Positions 1 through 6,590 of a stretch of 7,600 nt of DNA are shown here, one piece after another (the first letter of the stretch is position 1; every line of letters begins with the position of its first letter). Where the stretch lies: positions 402,858-410,457 of the forward strand of contig CP070752.1 in NCBI GenBank assembly GCA_020348625.1. The letters are read 5' to 3'. This stretch comes from Deltaproteobacteria bacterium (GTDB lineage Bacteria > Desulfobacterota > DSM-4660 > Desulfatiglandales > B25-G16). Below the pieces are notes generated by a model. It saw nothing but the letters and a program-made list of their open reading frames with translations. It was not told the origin of the DNA and made no database searches. Position numbers and translations under genes: made by a program.

Positions 1-161
1 TCCACATTGAATTCCTTCAGCGACTCAGGAATGAGGGCCTTCTTGATCGCATCAAGGGTAATCTCAATCCAGAAGTCTTCAAGGCCATAGAAGAGATAAA
101 AAGGGGCAAGAGCACCCTTTTTCAAAGCGTTCAACACACTTTCAGGGGTCAAGTCTCCCAT
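1..161 (-). CDS. holA: DNA polymerase III delta subunit, N-terminal fragment (cut at left edge)
   Basis: The reading frame begins with ATG at 161-159 and runs off the left edge, so only 53 codons are visible. It reads [16 protein letters not shown], then LAPFYLFYGLEDFWIE, and continues to KEFNV. The pattern of a PE-x-L-x-A-L-K-K-G helix, then L-x-P-x-Y-L-x-Y-G-x-E-x-F-x-I-E, is the usual start of the delta subunit of the clamp loader, which opens the beta sliding clamp during replication. In that family the YLxYG segment is the start of the degenerate ATPase domain. The start codon shares one base with the lptE stop (TGATG), so translation is probably coupled to lptE. No strong Shine-Dalgarno sequence is visible. 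The lptE-holA order is common in Gram-negative bacteria and supports the call. The short length is the main limit. Confidence 0.8.
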   Translation of the reverse strand, partial: MGDLTPESVLNALKKGALAPFYLFYGLEDFWIEITLDAIKKALIPESLKEFNV

Positions 162-787
162 CAAAACCGTTCCATGGTCCTTGAATAGATTCGTGTGGCA
201 AGGTCTCTGGCAATGGCTATGAGGGCCAGACGCTGATTATGCTGGGTAATCAACGGATCTGAACTCACCTGAAAACTCGCTGTGTCAGTCAGGTTAGCGT
301 CCTGCCAAATTATTTCCCCAGTAGCTGTATCTTTTAGGCTAATATCGAGCCTTACTTTGAGAGTACGCGACCTAGTAACCTTGTCGGTTGCAAGAAGGCC
401 GTGTATCTTTTGTTGGGTTACTGTATAGGTAAGCGGTTCCGTAGTGACGGAATAAAGACGACCTCGCAGGACAGCTTGCGCAGTTTTCTCTTCCACTAGC
501 CTCACCTTGGAACGAGTTAGGAATTCCTGCCTGACTACCGTGGTGAAGTCATCTTCAATTCCCGCGTATGAAGAAGAGCCCGAAAAAGGGGGTATGGCTA
601 GGGACTCCAGGCGAATATTGAGAGGGGGGCCTATAGAAGTAAAATGGTAGCCGCAGCCAAACACAAGAAAGCAGAAAGCAAGTATCAAAATTACCTTCGT
701 GAACCGACCGTAAACCCTCACGCACTTTGTTTTATGTGCTTTCAATGCAGGGTGATTCCCAAAACAGCGAGCACGACCTATTATCAT
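161..787 (-). CDS. lptE: LPS-assembly lipoprotein LptE
   Basis: LptE is the outer-membrane lipoprotein that plugs the LptD barrel and helps insert lipopolysaccharide into the outer leaflet. The protein has a basic stretch, a hydrophobic segment at about residues 31-43, and a lipobox ending LVFGC, with Cys45 as the expected lipidated residue, followed by GYHF. The C-G-Y-x-F start after the lipobox, the line LESLAIPPF, and the later [10 protein letters not shown] and GEIIWQ segments fit LptE-family proteins; the mature part is about 164 residues. The ATG at 787-785 overlaps the leuS stop as ATGA, which favours a coupled start, but it leaves 44 residues before the cysteine, long for a signal peptide. 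A GTG at 721-719 would give a normal 22-residue signal (VRVYGRF, then the hydrophobic core) but has no good ribosome site. The start is therefore uncertain; the family call rests on the lipobox, the length and the position between leuS and holA. Confidence 0.82.
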   Translation of the reverse strand: MIIGRARCFGNHPALKAHKTKCVRVYGRFTKVILILAFCFLVFGCGYHFTSIGPPLNIRLESLAIPPFSGSSSYAGIEDDFTTVVRQEFLTRSKVRLVEEKTAQAVLRGRLYSVTTEPLTYTVTQQKIHGLLATDKVTRSRTLKVRLDISLKDTATGEIIWQDANLTDTASFQVSSDPLITQHNQRLALIAIARDLATRIYSRTMERF

Positions 788-3363
788 ACTACGATATTTA
801 CCAGTTTCTTCTGTACAACGATTACGCGTTTTATCTCTTTGCCATTGGTAAAATGCAGGATCCTCTCATCATGCAACGCCTGGTCCTGAATCTCACCATC
901 GTCATAGGCCACCGGTACCTCTATCCTGCTTCTCACCTTGCCGTTTACCTGAACGACAACCAGGCGTGTTTCTTTCTCGAGGGCCTTCTCCGTGTAAGTC
1001 GGCCATGAGAGCACTGCCAGACTATTGGTGTTTCCTAAAGAAGCCCAGAGTTCCTCTGTAATGTGTGGCACTATCGGGTGTAAGAGCATTAACATGGTAT
1101 CAACAGCCTCTCTTATCACAGTCCAATCGACCTCCGAGGGCTCATCGACGGTATTCAGAAATTGATTGACCTTGTTGAAGAGCTCCATAATGGCGCTAAT
1201 GGCAGTATTAAAATGGAATCGTTCCTCTATGTCTTCTGTTACCTTCTTGATGGTCTCATGTGTCTTGCCATACGTGTCTCTTAAAACGGGTGTCAGGGAA
1301 GATGAACCATCATAGGGCCTAACTGCAAATAAATGCTCCCTGTTTTCGGAAATGAGCCTCCACAAGCGGTTCAGAAATCTCCACGAACCCTCTACTCCCT
1401 CATCACTCCATTCAAGATCACGCTCCGGAGGTGATGCAAACAGGCAGAACATCCTCACGGTATCTGAGCCATAGCGATCAATGAGCTTCTGTGGATCGAT
1501 AACGTTCTTGGTCGATTTTGACATCTTTACCGAACTCCCGATCTCTATTTCGCTACCGCAATCAATACATCGTCCCTCTTGGACTTCCTCCGGGTAGAGA
1601 TATCCATGCTCAGAACACCGAAACGTCTCCTTACATACCATTCCCTGAGTCAAGAGATTGGTAAAAGGCTCGTCGCTCGTTAGATATCCCATATCCCTCA
1701 GAACCTTTGTATAGAATCGGGAATACAGTAGGTGTAGTATGGCGTGCTCAATGCCGCCGATATACTGATCCACAGGCAGCCAATAAGCAACTTTATCCTC
1801 GTCAAAGGGGCCGTGCTCATATCGTGGAGAGGCATAGCGATCGAAGTACCACGAAGATTCCACAAACGTATCCATTGTATCTGCTTCTCTTCTTGCCGGC
1901 TCCCCACAAAGAGGGCATGTAGTCTCGTAAAAGGAAGGCTCGAAAGGAAGTGGGGACTTGCCTCCTTCTTTTAAATCAAGATCCAGTGGGAGTAATACCG
2001 GGAGTTGATCTTCCGGAACAGGCACAACACCGCAAGCGGGGCAATAGATAATTGGTATCGGGGCACCCCAGTATCTCTGTCGACTGATGCCCCAATCTTT
2101 AAGACGATAATTAATGGTCTTGTAGCCCATTTCTATGGACTCCAGATATTCCGCTATCCTATCCAAGGCCGCCGTATTCACCATCCCGTCAAATGGCCCC
2201 GAGTTAACCAGTATTCCCTCGTCTACATAGGCCTCGAGCATTTCCTCCTCGATAAGCTCCGCATCCTTCGGCTTGATAACAACCCTGAGAGGCAATCCGT
2301 ACTTCTTGGCAAATTCAAAGTCCCGCTGATCATGGGTGGGTACCGCCATAACAGCACCGGTCCCATACTCATACAGGACAAAATTAGCCACATAGATAGG
2401 CATTTTCTCGCTCGTCACTGGATTGAGACAATATCTTCCCGTAAATACACCCTCTTTAACCGTAAAGTCGGCTGTTCGCATAAATGCATCTACCTTAAGG
2501 GTTTTTTCTGCAAATTTTCGCACTTCTTCTTCATAGGGAGTGCCTTCTGTTAATTCCTTGACGAGCGGGTGTTCAGGGGCAAAACACATGAAAGTGGCAC
2601 CAAAGATCGTGTCCTGCCTCGTGGTAAAGACCTCGATCGTATGATCAAAGTCAACCATTGGAAACCGGATAATAGCCCCGTGGCTTTCCCCTATCCAGTT
2701 TCTCTGCATGGTGAGGACCTTTTCAGGCCAACCAGGAAGCCTATCACAGTATTCCAGGAGCTCCTTGGTATAGTCGGTAATCTTCAGAAACCAGCTATCC
2801 ATTTCTCTGAGCTTGACCTCCTGGCCAGGATGCAGCCAGCAACAGCCATCTACAACTTGCTCATTGGCCAAGACTGTCTGGCACAAATCACACCAGTTAA
2901 CATAAGTCTTCTTCTTGTAGGCCAGGCCTTTTTTGAACATCTTGAGAAAGACAAGCTGTTCCCAGCGATAATACTCAGGCTTGCAGGTAGCCAACTCCCT
3001 ATCCCAATCGTAACTGAATCCCATCCTCTTGAGCTGGGTTCTCATGTAGTCGATGTTATCATATGTCCACTTTGCCGGATGGGTCTTATTCTCTATCGCC
3101 GCGTTCTCGGCCGGCATGCCAAAGGCATCCCACCCCATGGGATGCAACACGTTGAAACCCCGCATCTTTTTGTATCGAGCGACAACATCTCCGATAGCAT
3201 AATTTCTGACGTGACCCATGTGTATCTTGCCTGACGGATACGGAAACATCTCAAGCAAATAGTACTTCTGCTTTGTCTTGTCTTCACTAACCCTGAAATA
3301 TCCTTTCTCATCCCAGAACGACTGCCATTTCAATTCTATCTTTTGGGGATCATATTTCCTCAT
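784..3363 (-). CDS. leuS: Leucyl-tRNA synthetase
   Basis: This cytoplasmic class I enzyme charges tRNA-Leu with leucine. The 859-residue length is normal for bacterial LeuS. The HIGH-type motif is HMGH at 48-51 after FPYPSGKI, and KMSKS lies at 613-617. The editing (CP1) domain shows TTRQDT at 247-252 and [15 protein letters not shown] at 334-348, including the conserved threonine (252) and aspartate (345) that clear mischarged t[13 protein letters not shown] at 424-433 is the catalytic-core signature. The zinc-knuckle insertion near 158-178 keeps WCDLC but has CWLH in place of the usual second CxxC. An insertion just before KMSKS holds C583, H586, C599 and C602. The C-terminal VQVNGKVRS and the end [13 protein letters not shown] match the tRNA-binding tail. 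The ATG at 3363 has AAGG eight bases upstream. The gene is separated from nusB by a 302-bp gap and its stop overlaps the lptE ATG. Confidence 0.98.
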   Translation of the reverse strand: MRKYDPQKIELKWQSFWDEKGYFRVSEDKTKQKYYLLEMFPYPSGKIHMGHVRNYAIGDVVARYKKMRGFNVLHPMGWDAFGMPAENAAIENKTHPAKWTYDNIDYMRTQLKRMGFSYDWDRELATCKPEYYRWEQLVFLKMFKKGLAYKKKTYVNWCDLCQTVLANEQVVDGCCWLHPGQEVKLREMDSWFLKITDYTKELLEYCDRLPGWPEKVLTMQRNWIGESHGAIIRFPMVDFDHTIEVFTTRQDTIFGATFMCFAPEHPLVKELTEGTPYEEEVRKFAEKTLKVDAFMRTADFTVKEGVFTGRYCLNPVTSEKMPIYVANFVLYEYGTGAVMAVPTHDQRDFEFAKKYGLPLRVVIKPKDAELIEEEMLEAYVDEGILVNSGPFDGMVNTAALDRIAEYLESIEMGYKTINYRLKDWGISRQRYWGAPIPIIYCPACGVVPVPEDQLPVLLPLDLDLKEGGKSPLPFEPSFYETTCPLCGEPARREADTMDTFVESSWYFDRYASPRYEHGPFDEDKVAYWLPVDQYIGGIEHAILHLLYSRFYTKVLRDMGYLTSDEPFTNLLTQGMVCKETFRCSEHGYLYPEEVQEGRCIDCGSEIEIGSSVKMSKSTKNVIDPQKLIDRYGSDTVRMFCLFASPPERDLEWSDEGVEGSWRFLNRLWRLISENREHLFAVRPYDGSSSLTPVLRDTYGKTHETIKKVTEDIEERFHFNTAISAIMELFNKVNQFLNTVDEPSEVDWTVIREAVDTMLMLLHPIVPHITEELWASLGNTNSLAVLSWPTYTEKALEKETRLVVVQVNGKVRSRIEVPVAYDDGEIQDQALHDERILHFTNGKEIKRVIVVQKKLVNIVV

Positions 3364-3371
3364 TCACAGAA

Positions 3372-3375
3372 CCTT
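3372..3375 (-). promoter_or_regulatory. Ribosome binding site of leuS
   Basis: On the minus strand AAGG lies eight bases before the leuS ATG at 3363. It supports that start, which also matches the normal LeuS N-terminus ([14 protein letters not shown]). Confidence 0.5.
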
Positions 3376-3448
3376 ACCTTTCATCATGCGCGAAAACTGT
3401 CAAAATGCCTCTCCTACTCCCGTTTCCTTACTTTTCCTCATGCTCCAC

Positions 3449-3476
3449 ACCATAACAACATTTGTCGCTTTTTCAA
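3449..3476 (-). promoter_or_regulatory. Possible sigma70-type promoter for leuS
   Basis: Read on the minus strand, TTGAAA (3476-3471) matches five of six bases of the -35 consensus. After a 16-bp spacer comes TATGGT (3454-3449), four of six for the -10. Transcription would start near 3442, giving a 5' leader of about 80 bases before leuS. A separate TTGACA at about 3405-3400 is a perfect -35 word but has no acceptable -10 at 16-18 bp. The call comes from consensus matching by eye and is tentative. Confidence 0.3.
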
Positions 3477-3502
3477 ATTGAGCAAATAGGCATTTCACGA
3501 AG

Positions 3503-3543
3503 ACGCCCCAGAGCCTTCGGCTACTTATGTGATGCGGGGCGCT
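3503..3543. repeat. GC-rich inverted repeat with an inner hairpin
   Basis: On the plus strand CGCCCC (3504-3509) pairs with GGGGCG (3536-3541), a 6-bp all-GC stem. Inside it AGCC (3512-3515) pairs with GGCT (3519-3522) around a TTC loop. Immediately beyond, GGGC (3537-3540) could instead pair with GCCC (3545-3548) around GCTA, so competing folds exist. No run of T follows on either strand, so this is not a standard terminator by itself. Confidence 0.45.
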
Positions 3544-3562
3544 AGCCCGTAAGGCGGGGATC

Positions 3563-3632
3563 ATATAAAAAGACAAAGGCAGCTAGGGCGGAATCCCGTA
3601 GTCGAAAACGACCTTTTCAGGTTCTTTTATAT
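3563..3632 (-). terminator. Branched inverted repeat, possible terminator of the rib-nusB operon
   Basis: An outer stem pairs 3563-3574 with 3621-3632 (eleven of twelve positions, one G-T wobble and one mismatch). Inside it are two arms: CTAGGG (3583-3588) with CCC-G-TAG (3595-3601, one bulged G), and GTCG (3601-3604) with CGAC (3609-3612) around AAAA; the arms share base 3601. Read in the direction of nusB transcription, the 3' side of the outer stem is GTCTTTTTATAT, giving a U-rich end about 90 bases after the nusB stop. That position suits a terminator. The stem is mostly A-T and the tract lies inside it rather than after it, so the role is uncertain; it may instead be an intergenic repeat element. 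Confidence 0.35.
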
Positions 3633-3665
3633 CACAAACCGATCTTCTGCCGTATTTCTGAAGGA

Positions 3666-4094
3666 TTACCCCGTCACTGATTTTTCACTGCTTATCAACG
3701 TGTTATATATCTTGTCTAAAATCCCGTTGATAAAGGCTCCTGATTCCTCTGAACCAAACTTCTTTGCCAGGTCTACTGCTTCATTGATCGATACCTTCGG
3801 GGGTATATCATTTCTGTGTAAGAGCTCAAACGCAGCCAGTCTCAGAATACATCGATCAACCTTCGCTATTCTCTCAAGTCGCCAGTTCTTTGACGTTTCG
3901 CTGATTATGGCGTCTAAATCATTAAGGCGATCATAAACGCCCAAAACAAGACCTTGAGCGAATGGTTTAAGATCTTCAGAAAACTTAAAGTTTTTACAGA
4001 CTAAATCAAACGCTTCAACAGGGTCATCTCGTGAGTACTCAAGGTGAAAAAGCACCTTTATTGCCAGTTCCCTGGACCGTCTTCTCTTGCCCAT
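3666..4094 (-). CDS. nusB: Transcription antitermination factor NusB
   Basis: NusB is a small all-helical RNA-binding protein that joins NusE (ribosomal protein S10) on boxA RNA to prevent early termination, mainly in rRNA operons. The 142-residue product starts MGKRRRSRELAIKVLF, whose arginine-rich N-terminus matches the RNA-binding start of the family. It carries the C-terminal family signature INEAVDLAKKFGSEESGAF at about 103-121, followed by NGILDKI. I chose the ATG at 4094 because it gives the standard N-terminus; an in-frame TTG at 4106 would add four residues. Neither has a convincing ribosome site. It lies 47 bp after ribH, the usual partner order (ribH-nusB), and is probably the last gene of the rib transcript. 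Confidence 0.95.
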   Translation of the reverse strand: MGKRRRSRELAIKVLFHLEYSRDDPVEAFDLVCKNFKFSEDLKPFAQGLVLGVYDRLNDLDAIISETSKNWRLERIAKVDRCILRLAAFELLHRNDIPPKVSINEAVDLAKKFGSEESGAFINGILDKIYNTLISSEKSVTG

Positions 4095-4141
4095 CTCTTG
4101 ATTCAACCAGCAAGATATTCCTGCCTATTTCAAAGGGCAAT

Positions 4142-4609
4142 TCAATGCAGCATCTTTAAGAGGCTTACCATCTCAAGGGCCGAAACAGCTGCATCCCAGC
4201 CCTTATTTCCACTCTTGGCGCCAGCCCTTTCAATCGCCTGCTCAATGGTGTCGCAAGTCAGTACCCCAAATGATATTGGAATCTCGCTTTCGTAGGCCGC
4301 CGCCGCAGCACCCCGCGCCACTTGCGCGCTGATATACTCAAAGTGTGGGGTAGCGCCTCTAATGACGGCCCCGAGGCAAATCACACAGTCAAATCGACCG
4401 GCAAGCGCCACGCGCTTCGCCATGGAAGGAATTTCAAAGGCGCCCGGGACCTTTATTACGGTAATCTGGTCATCGGATGCCCCGTGCCTCATAAGGGCAT
4501 CTAAAGCTCCGTCCAATAAGCGTTGACAAATAAAGTCGTTAAATCGGCTCACCACGATTGCGCACTTAATTCCCTGCGCTGATATCTTTCCCTCGATAAG
4601 TTTGGGCAT
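4142..4609 (-). CDS. ribH: 6,7-dimethyl-8-ribityllumazine synthase
   Basis: RibH condenses the RibD-pathway product (after dephosphorylation) with 3,4-dihydroxy-2-butanone 4-phosphate to give lumazine, the penultimate riboflavin precursor. The family forms pentamers or 60-subunit shells. The 155-residue length is standard. Visible motifs are VVSRFN (19-24), PGAFEIP (55-61), [13 protein letters not shown] (80-92) with the catalytic His89, FGVLTCDT (114-121), the conserved Arg128 and GNKGWD (134-139). Three in-frame ATGs lie close together; the one at 4609 gives MPKLIEGK, the usual family start, and has GAGGAGG six bases upstream, whereas the ATG at 4615 directly abuts that site. The first 44 bp overlap the end of ribA in another frame, so translation is probably coupled. 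Confidence 0.97.
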   Translation of the reverse strand: MPKLIEGKISAQGIKCAIVVSRFNDFICQRLLDGALDALMRHGASDDQITVIKVPGAFEIPSMAKRVALAGRFDCVICLGAVIRGATPHFEYISAQVARGAAAAAYESEIPISFGVLTCDTIEQAIERAGAKSGNKGWDAAVSALEMVSLLKMLH

Positions 4610-5165
4610 GGCCATCCTCCTCTGGTATTTTGCTCCCAAGTCTCATAATGTGTCCAAGTTTTTCGCATTTTGTTAACAGATACCGTTCATTTTCTGCTCG
4701 GGGTTGGATTTCAATGGGCACCCTACCAGTTACAGTCAAACCGTAACCCTCTAAACCAATTATTTTCTTCGGATTGTTGGTCATGATCCTCATATTCTTT
4801 ACGCCCAGAGCAACAAGAATCTGAGCGCCTACACCATAATCCCTCAGGTCCGGTTCGAAACCGAGCTCTATATTGGCTTCAACTGTATCGAACCCGCTAT
4901 CCTGTAAAGCATAGGCTTTCAACTTGTTTGCGAAGCCGATTCCCCGCCCTTCCTGCCTCAAATAGATGACAACGCCGAGCCCCTCTTTCTCGATCACCTG
5001 AAGGGCAGTTTTCAGCTGGTCCCCGCAGTCACACCGCAAGGAGCCGAATACATCCCCTGTAAGGCATTCGGAATGAACCCTCACCAAGATATCTCTGTCA
5101 GGCTCAATCTCCCCTTTTATCAGGGCAAGATGTTCGCTGTTATCCAGTTCATTAGTGAATGCCAC
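4566..5165 (-). CDS. ribA: GTP cyclohydrolase II (RibA half of a RibBA pair, separated by a frame break)
   Basis: This domain opens the imidazole ring of GTP to form the first pyrimidine of the riboflavin pathway. Within the 199 residues from the GTG at 5165 the zinc-binding cysteines are C34, C45 and C47 ([17 protein letters not shown]). RQEGRGIG (70-77), [12 protein letters not shown] (106-117) and TNNPKK (129-134) are the family signatures. In RibBA proteins this domain is joined to DHBP synthase by a link of the type LPTxxGEFKAxAFxNxLD. Here the first half of that link is in the ribB frame and the second half in this frame, offset by -1. Starting at the GTG would drop the first strand that stand-alone RibA proteins keep, so the true product is probably a fusion made by sequence correction or frameshifting. 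The C-terminal 25 residues or so, after KLGHIM, exceed the usual end and overlap ribH. Confidence 0.9.
   Translation of the reverse strand: MAFTNELDNSEHLALIKGEIEPDRDILVRVHSECLTGDVFGSLRCDCGDQLKTALQVIEKEGLGVVIYLRQEGRGIGFANKLKAYALQDSGFDTVEANIELGFEPDLRDYGVGAQILVALGVKNMRIMTNNPKKIIGLEGYGLTVTGRVPIEIQPRAENERYLLTKCEKLGHIMRLGSKIPEEDGHAQTYRGKDISAGN
4616..4622 (-). promoter_or_regulatory. Strong ribosome binding site deciding the ribH start
   Basis: GAGGAGG on the minus strand (4622-4616) sits six bases before the ATG at 4609 and directly against the in-frame ATG at 4615. The spacing picks 4609. The site lies inside the ribA coding sequence. Confidence 0.7.
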
Positions 5166-5833
5166 TGCTTTAACTCGCCAAACAAGGTTGGCAGAATCGT
5201 CTCAGCTTCCTTGTGCACAAACGATTCATTCCTCATCCGGTAGGCAATAATATCCGCAACAGTGGCGATTTTAAGACCATGCTGTTCGGAGAATCGATCC
5301 AGATCAGGTCTTCTTGCCATAGTACCGTCATCGTTCATGATTTCACAAATGATCCCTGCCGGCTTGAGATCTGCGAGCCTTGCGAGGTCCACAGAACCCT
5401 CTGTCTGTCCAGCCCTGAACAATACTCCTCCTCTCCTGGCCCTCAGAGGGAATACGTGCCCTGGCTGAACCAGATCATCCGGCGAGGCATCATCGGCAAC
5501 CGCGGTAAGGATAGTATGCGCCCTGTCAGCAGCCGAGATGCCTGTAGTCACCCCCTGCTTTGCCTCTACGGACACAGTAAATGCAGTCCCGAAGCGGGAA
5601 CGATTCTCTTGAACCATTAAAGGAAGATTAAGTCTTTCAACAATTCCCGGATCCAGTGAGAGGCATATCAAGCCCCTTCCATATTTGGCCATGAAATTGA
5701 TTGCCTCAGGGGTGGCCTTCTCGGCTGCCATGGTCAGATCACCCTCATTTTCCCGATCCTCATCATCGACGAGGATAATCATCCTCCCTTGTCTCAATTC
5801 CTCAATTGCCTCTTCAACACTACAAATCCCCAT
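5120..5833 (-). CDS. ribB: 3,4-dihydroxy-2-butanone 4-phosphate synthase (RibB half of a RibBA pair)
   Basis: RibB turns ribulose 5-phosphate into the four-carbon unit used by RibH. Starting from the ATG at 5833, the metal-binding and catalytic loop is [11 protein letters not shown] (23-33), followed by [10 protein letters not shown] (51-60), [13 protein letters not shown] (96-108), [13 protein letters not shown] (124-136) with His126, and [12 protein letters not shown] (142-153). The ATG at 5833 is chosen because GGAGG stands five bases before it and [13 protein letters not shown] is a normal family start; the frame stays open to 5935, but that part lies inside ribE. The catalytic domain is complete at about residue 205. 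After LPTLFGELK the frame continues for 15 residues unlike the family (QWHSLMNW and on) to a TGA at 5122-5120, while the ribA frame takes over the expected sequence. The gene overlaps the end of ribE by 14 bp. Confidence 0.92.
   Translation of the reverse strand: MGICSVEEAIEELRQGRMIILVDDEDRENEGDLTMAAEKATPEAINFMAKYGRGLICLSLDPGIVERLNLPLMVQENRSRFGTAFTVSVEAKQGVTTGISAADRAHTILTAVADDASPDDLVQPGHVFPLRARRGGVLFRAGQTEGSVDLARLADLKPAGIICEIMNDDGTMARRPDLDRFSEQHGLKIATVADIIAYRMRNESFVHKEAETILPTLFGELKQWHSLMNWITANILP
5162..5176 (-). other. Frame junction between ribB and ribA (-1 offset)
   Basis: On the minus strand the bases GAG TTA AAG CAG TGG are read in the ribB frame as E-L-K-Q-W. Re-reading one base after AAG gives GCA GTG GCA TTC, A-V-A-F, which is the expected RibBA continuation. 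One added T (GAG TTT AAA GCA GTG) would restore a single frame reading E-F-K-A-V. The joined protein would be about 422 residues, close to normal for RibBA. The site is either a one-base deletion (real or a sequencing error in a short T/A run), a frameshift site, or a stop-and-restart at the GTG. Confidence 0.7.
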
Positions 5834-6497
5834 TTGTACCTCCAAAGCCATATCGCAGCAGCAGCTCTCTATCAATGCGGGGAGCTGATTCCTTGGGTAT
5901 GGCTGTATTGTCATGAGAAAGGAATTTCTCAACATACTTTGAAATCATATCCACCTCGACATTTACCCTGTCGCCGCGCCGTTTCTTCGAGATTGTCGTT
6001 GCGCGCGCCGTGTGAGGCACGATCGTCACATCAAAGGATCTACCCAAGCACCTGTTTATGGTTAGGCTTATCCCGTCCACGGCAACTGAGCCTTTCTCAA
6101 TCAGATACCGGCTCAGGTCTTGATCGATGGTGATTCTAATAACCCAGGCTCCCTGTAGCTTATCGATCTTATCAATGCTACCCGTACCGTCCACATGGCC
6201 ACTCACGAGGTGGCCGCCTAATCGATCGGACAGGCTCAGGGCCCTTTCGAGGTTTATCGAGCTACCCTGCTTGAGAGAGCCAAGGGTGCTCCTTGCAAGG
6301 GTTTCACCTGAAATGTCCACGGTAAAAAGGTTTCCTTTCACAGCGGTTATGGTCAAACATACCCCATCAATGGAGAGGCTGTCTCCCGGACGGCAACCGG
6401 AAATGGAAGGGGGTACCCGGACCGTGCAGGTAGCACCGGGCCCTGCCCGCACGATATTCGTGACCTCGCCAACAGCTTCAATAATACCGGTGAACAT
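5820..6497 (-). CDS. ribE: Riboflavin synthase (alpha subunit)
   Basis: Riboflavin synthase dismutates two lumazine molecules into riboflavin and the pyrimidine substrate of RibH. The 225-residue protein has the two repeated lumazine-binding barrels of the family. The first starts [12 protein letters not shown] and includes DGVCLTI (44-50) and [10 protein letters not shown] (64-73). The second holds [13 protein letters not shown] (94-106), DGISLTIN (141-148) and a C-terminal helix ending KYVEKFL (187-193). The ATG at 6497 gives the invariant MFTGIIE start, although no strong ribosome site precedes it. About 30 residues after the last helix form a tail that is longer than usual; its coding sequence carries the ribB ribosome site and overlaps ribB by 14 bp. 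It is separated from ribD by 93 bp of AT-rich sequence. The same gene is called ribC in some species. Confidence 0.96.
   Translation of the reverse strand: MFTGIIEAVGEVTNIVRAGPGATCTVRVPPSISGCRPGDSLSIDGVCLTITAVKGNLFTVDISGETLARSTLGSLKQGSSINLERALSLSDRLGGHLVSGHVDGTGSIDKIDKLQGAWVIRITIDQDLSRYLIEKGSVAVDGISLTINRCLGRSFDVTIVPHTARATTISKKRRGDRVNVEVDMISKYVEKFLSHDNTAIPKESAPRIDRELLLRYGFGGTNGDL
5839..5843 (-). promoter_or_regulatory. Ribosome binding site deciding the ribB start
   Basis: GGAGG on the minus strand, followed by TACAA and the ATG at 5833. It lies within the ribE coding sequence near its end, so ribosomes finishing ribE pass directly over it. It excludes the upstream in-frame ATG at 5851 as the main start. 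Confidence 0.7.
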
Positions 6498-6590
6498 TGT
6501 CGCTTCGCTAAATTTTCAAATGAAAATTGAAAATCTGAAATTCTAAATCTATTTGTTATCCAGATCGATTAAGATTCTTCAAACCAAAAT
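6498..6590 (-). other. AT-rich spacer between ribD and ribE
   Basis: This 93-bp spacer is much richer in A and T than its flanks and is the only real gap within the rib genes. It contains a palindrome and degenerate heptamers (listed separately). A weak promoter-like pair on the minus strand, TTGAAG (6582-6577) and GATAAC (6560-6555) with a 16-bp spacer, matches four of six bases at each box. That could support a separate ribE start but is close to what chance would give in AT-rich DNA. No FMN riboswitch is visible here; one could lie upstream of ribD beyond the window. Confidence 0.4.
6511..6548. repeat. Short palindrome joined to a degenerate 7-bp tandem repeat
   Basis: AATTTTCA (6511-6518) and TGAAAATT (6521-6528) form an 8-bp inverted repeat with a two-base centre. 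From 6521 the sequence can be cut into heptamers TGAAAAT, TGAAAAT, CTGAAAT, TCTAAAT, the first two identical and the rest drifting. It lies 14-51 bases upstream of the ribE start. Function unknown. Confidence 0.5.

Larger units (their letters stand above)
3364..3665. other. Gene-free gap between nusB and leuS, rich in inverted repeats
   Basis: No coding frame with recognisable content is present on either strand. The half nearer nusB (about 3503-3636) is packed with short inverted repeats, several of them GC-rich. The half nearer leuS (3364-3500) is plainer and holds the possible leuS promoter and ribosome site. I see no tRNA, no T-box core and no leucine-rich leader peptide, so tRNA-sensing control of leuS is not supported. 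The gap probably separates two transcription units, rib-nusB and leuS-lptE-holA. Confidence 0.6.

Noticed and set aside
2005..3234. Two long open frames on the plus strand (2005-2553 and 2569-3234).
   Set aside because: They lie wholly antisense to leuS, whose motifs are intact across the region, and their translations show no recognisable domain or ribosome site. They are shadows of leuS codon use.
3400..3441. A 13-codon minus-strand frame (MRKSKETGVGEAF) just upstream of leuS, a possible leader peptide.
   Set aside because: It has no leucine codons, a GGAG only one base from its ATG and no attenuator hairpin behind it, so leucine-sensing attenuation is not supported.
3364..3665. T-box leader for leuS.
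   Set aside because: I found no T-box core sequence of the AGGGUGGNACCGCG type on the minus strand, and no classical specifier and antiterminator arrangement.
5160..5180. A canonical programmed -1 frameshift signal at the ribB/ribA junction.
   Set aside because: The heptamer G TTA AAG does not allow good re-pairing of the leucine tRNA, the nearby hairpins have only 4-bp stems, and the upstream GGCGAG is a weak and closely spaced Shine-Dalgarno. Frameshifting stays possible but is not shown.
6498..6590. FMN riboswitch within the rib genes.
   Set aside because: The spacer is short, AT-rich and lacks the conserved GC-rich helices of the RFN element. Such an element, if present, should lie upstream of ribD outside the window.
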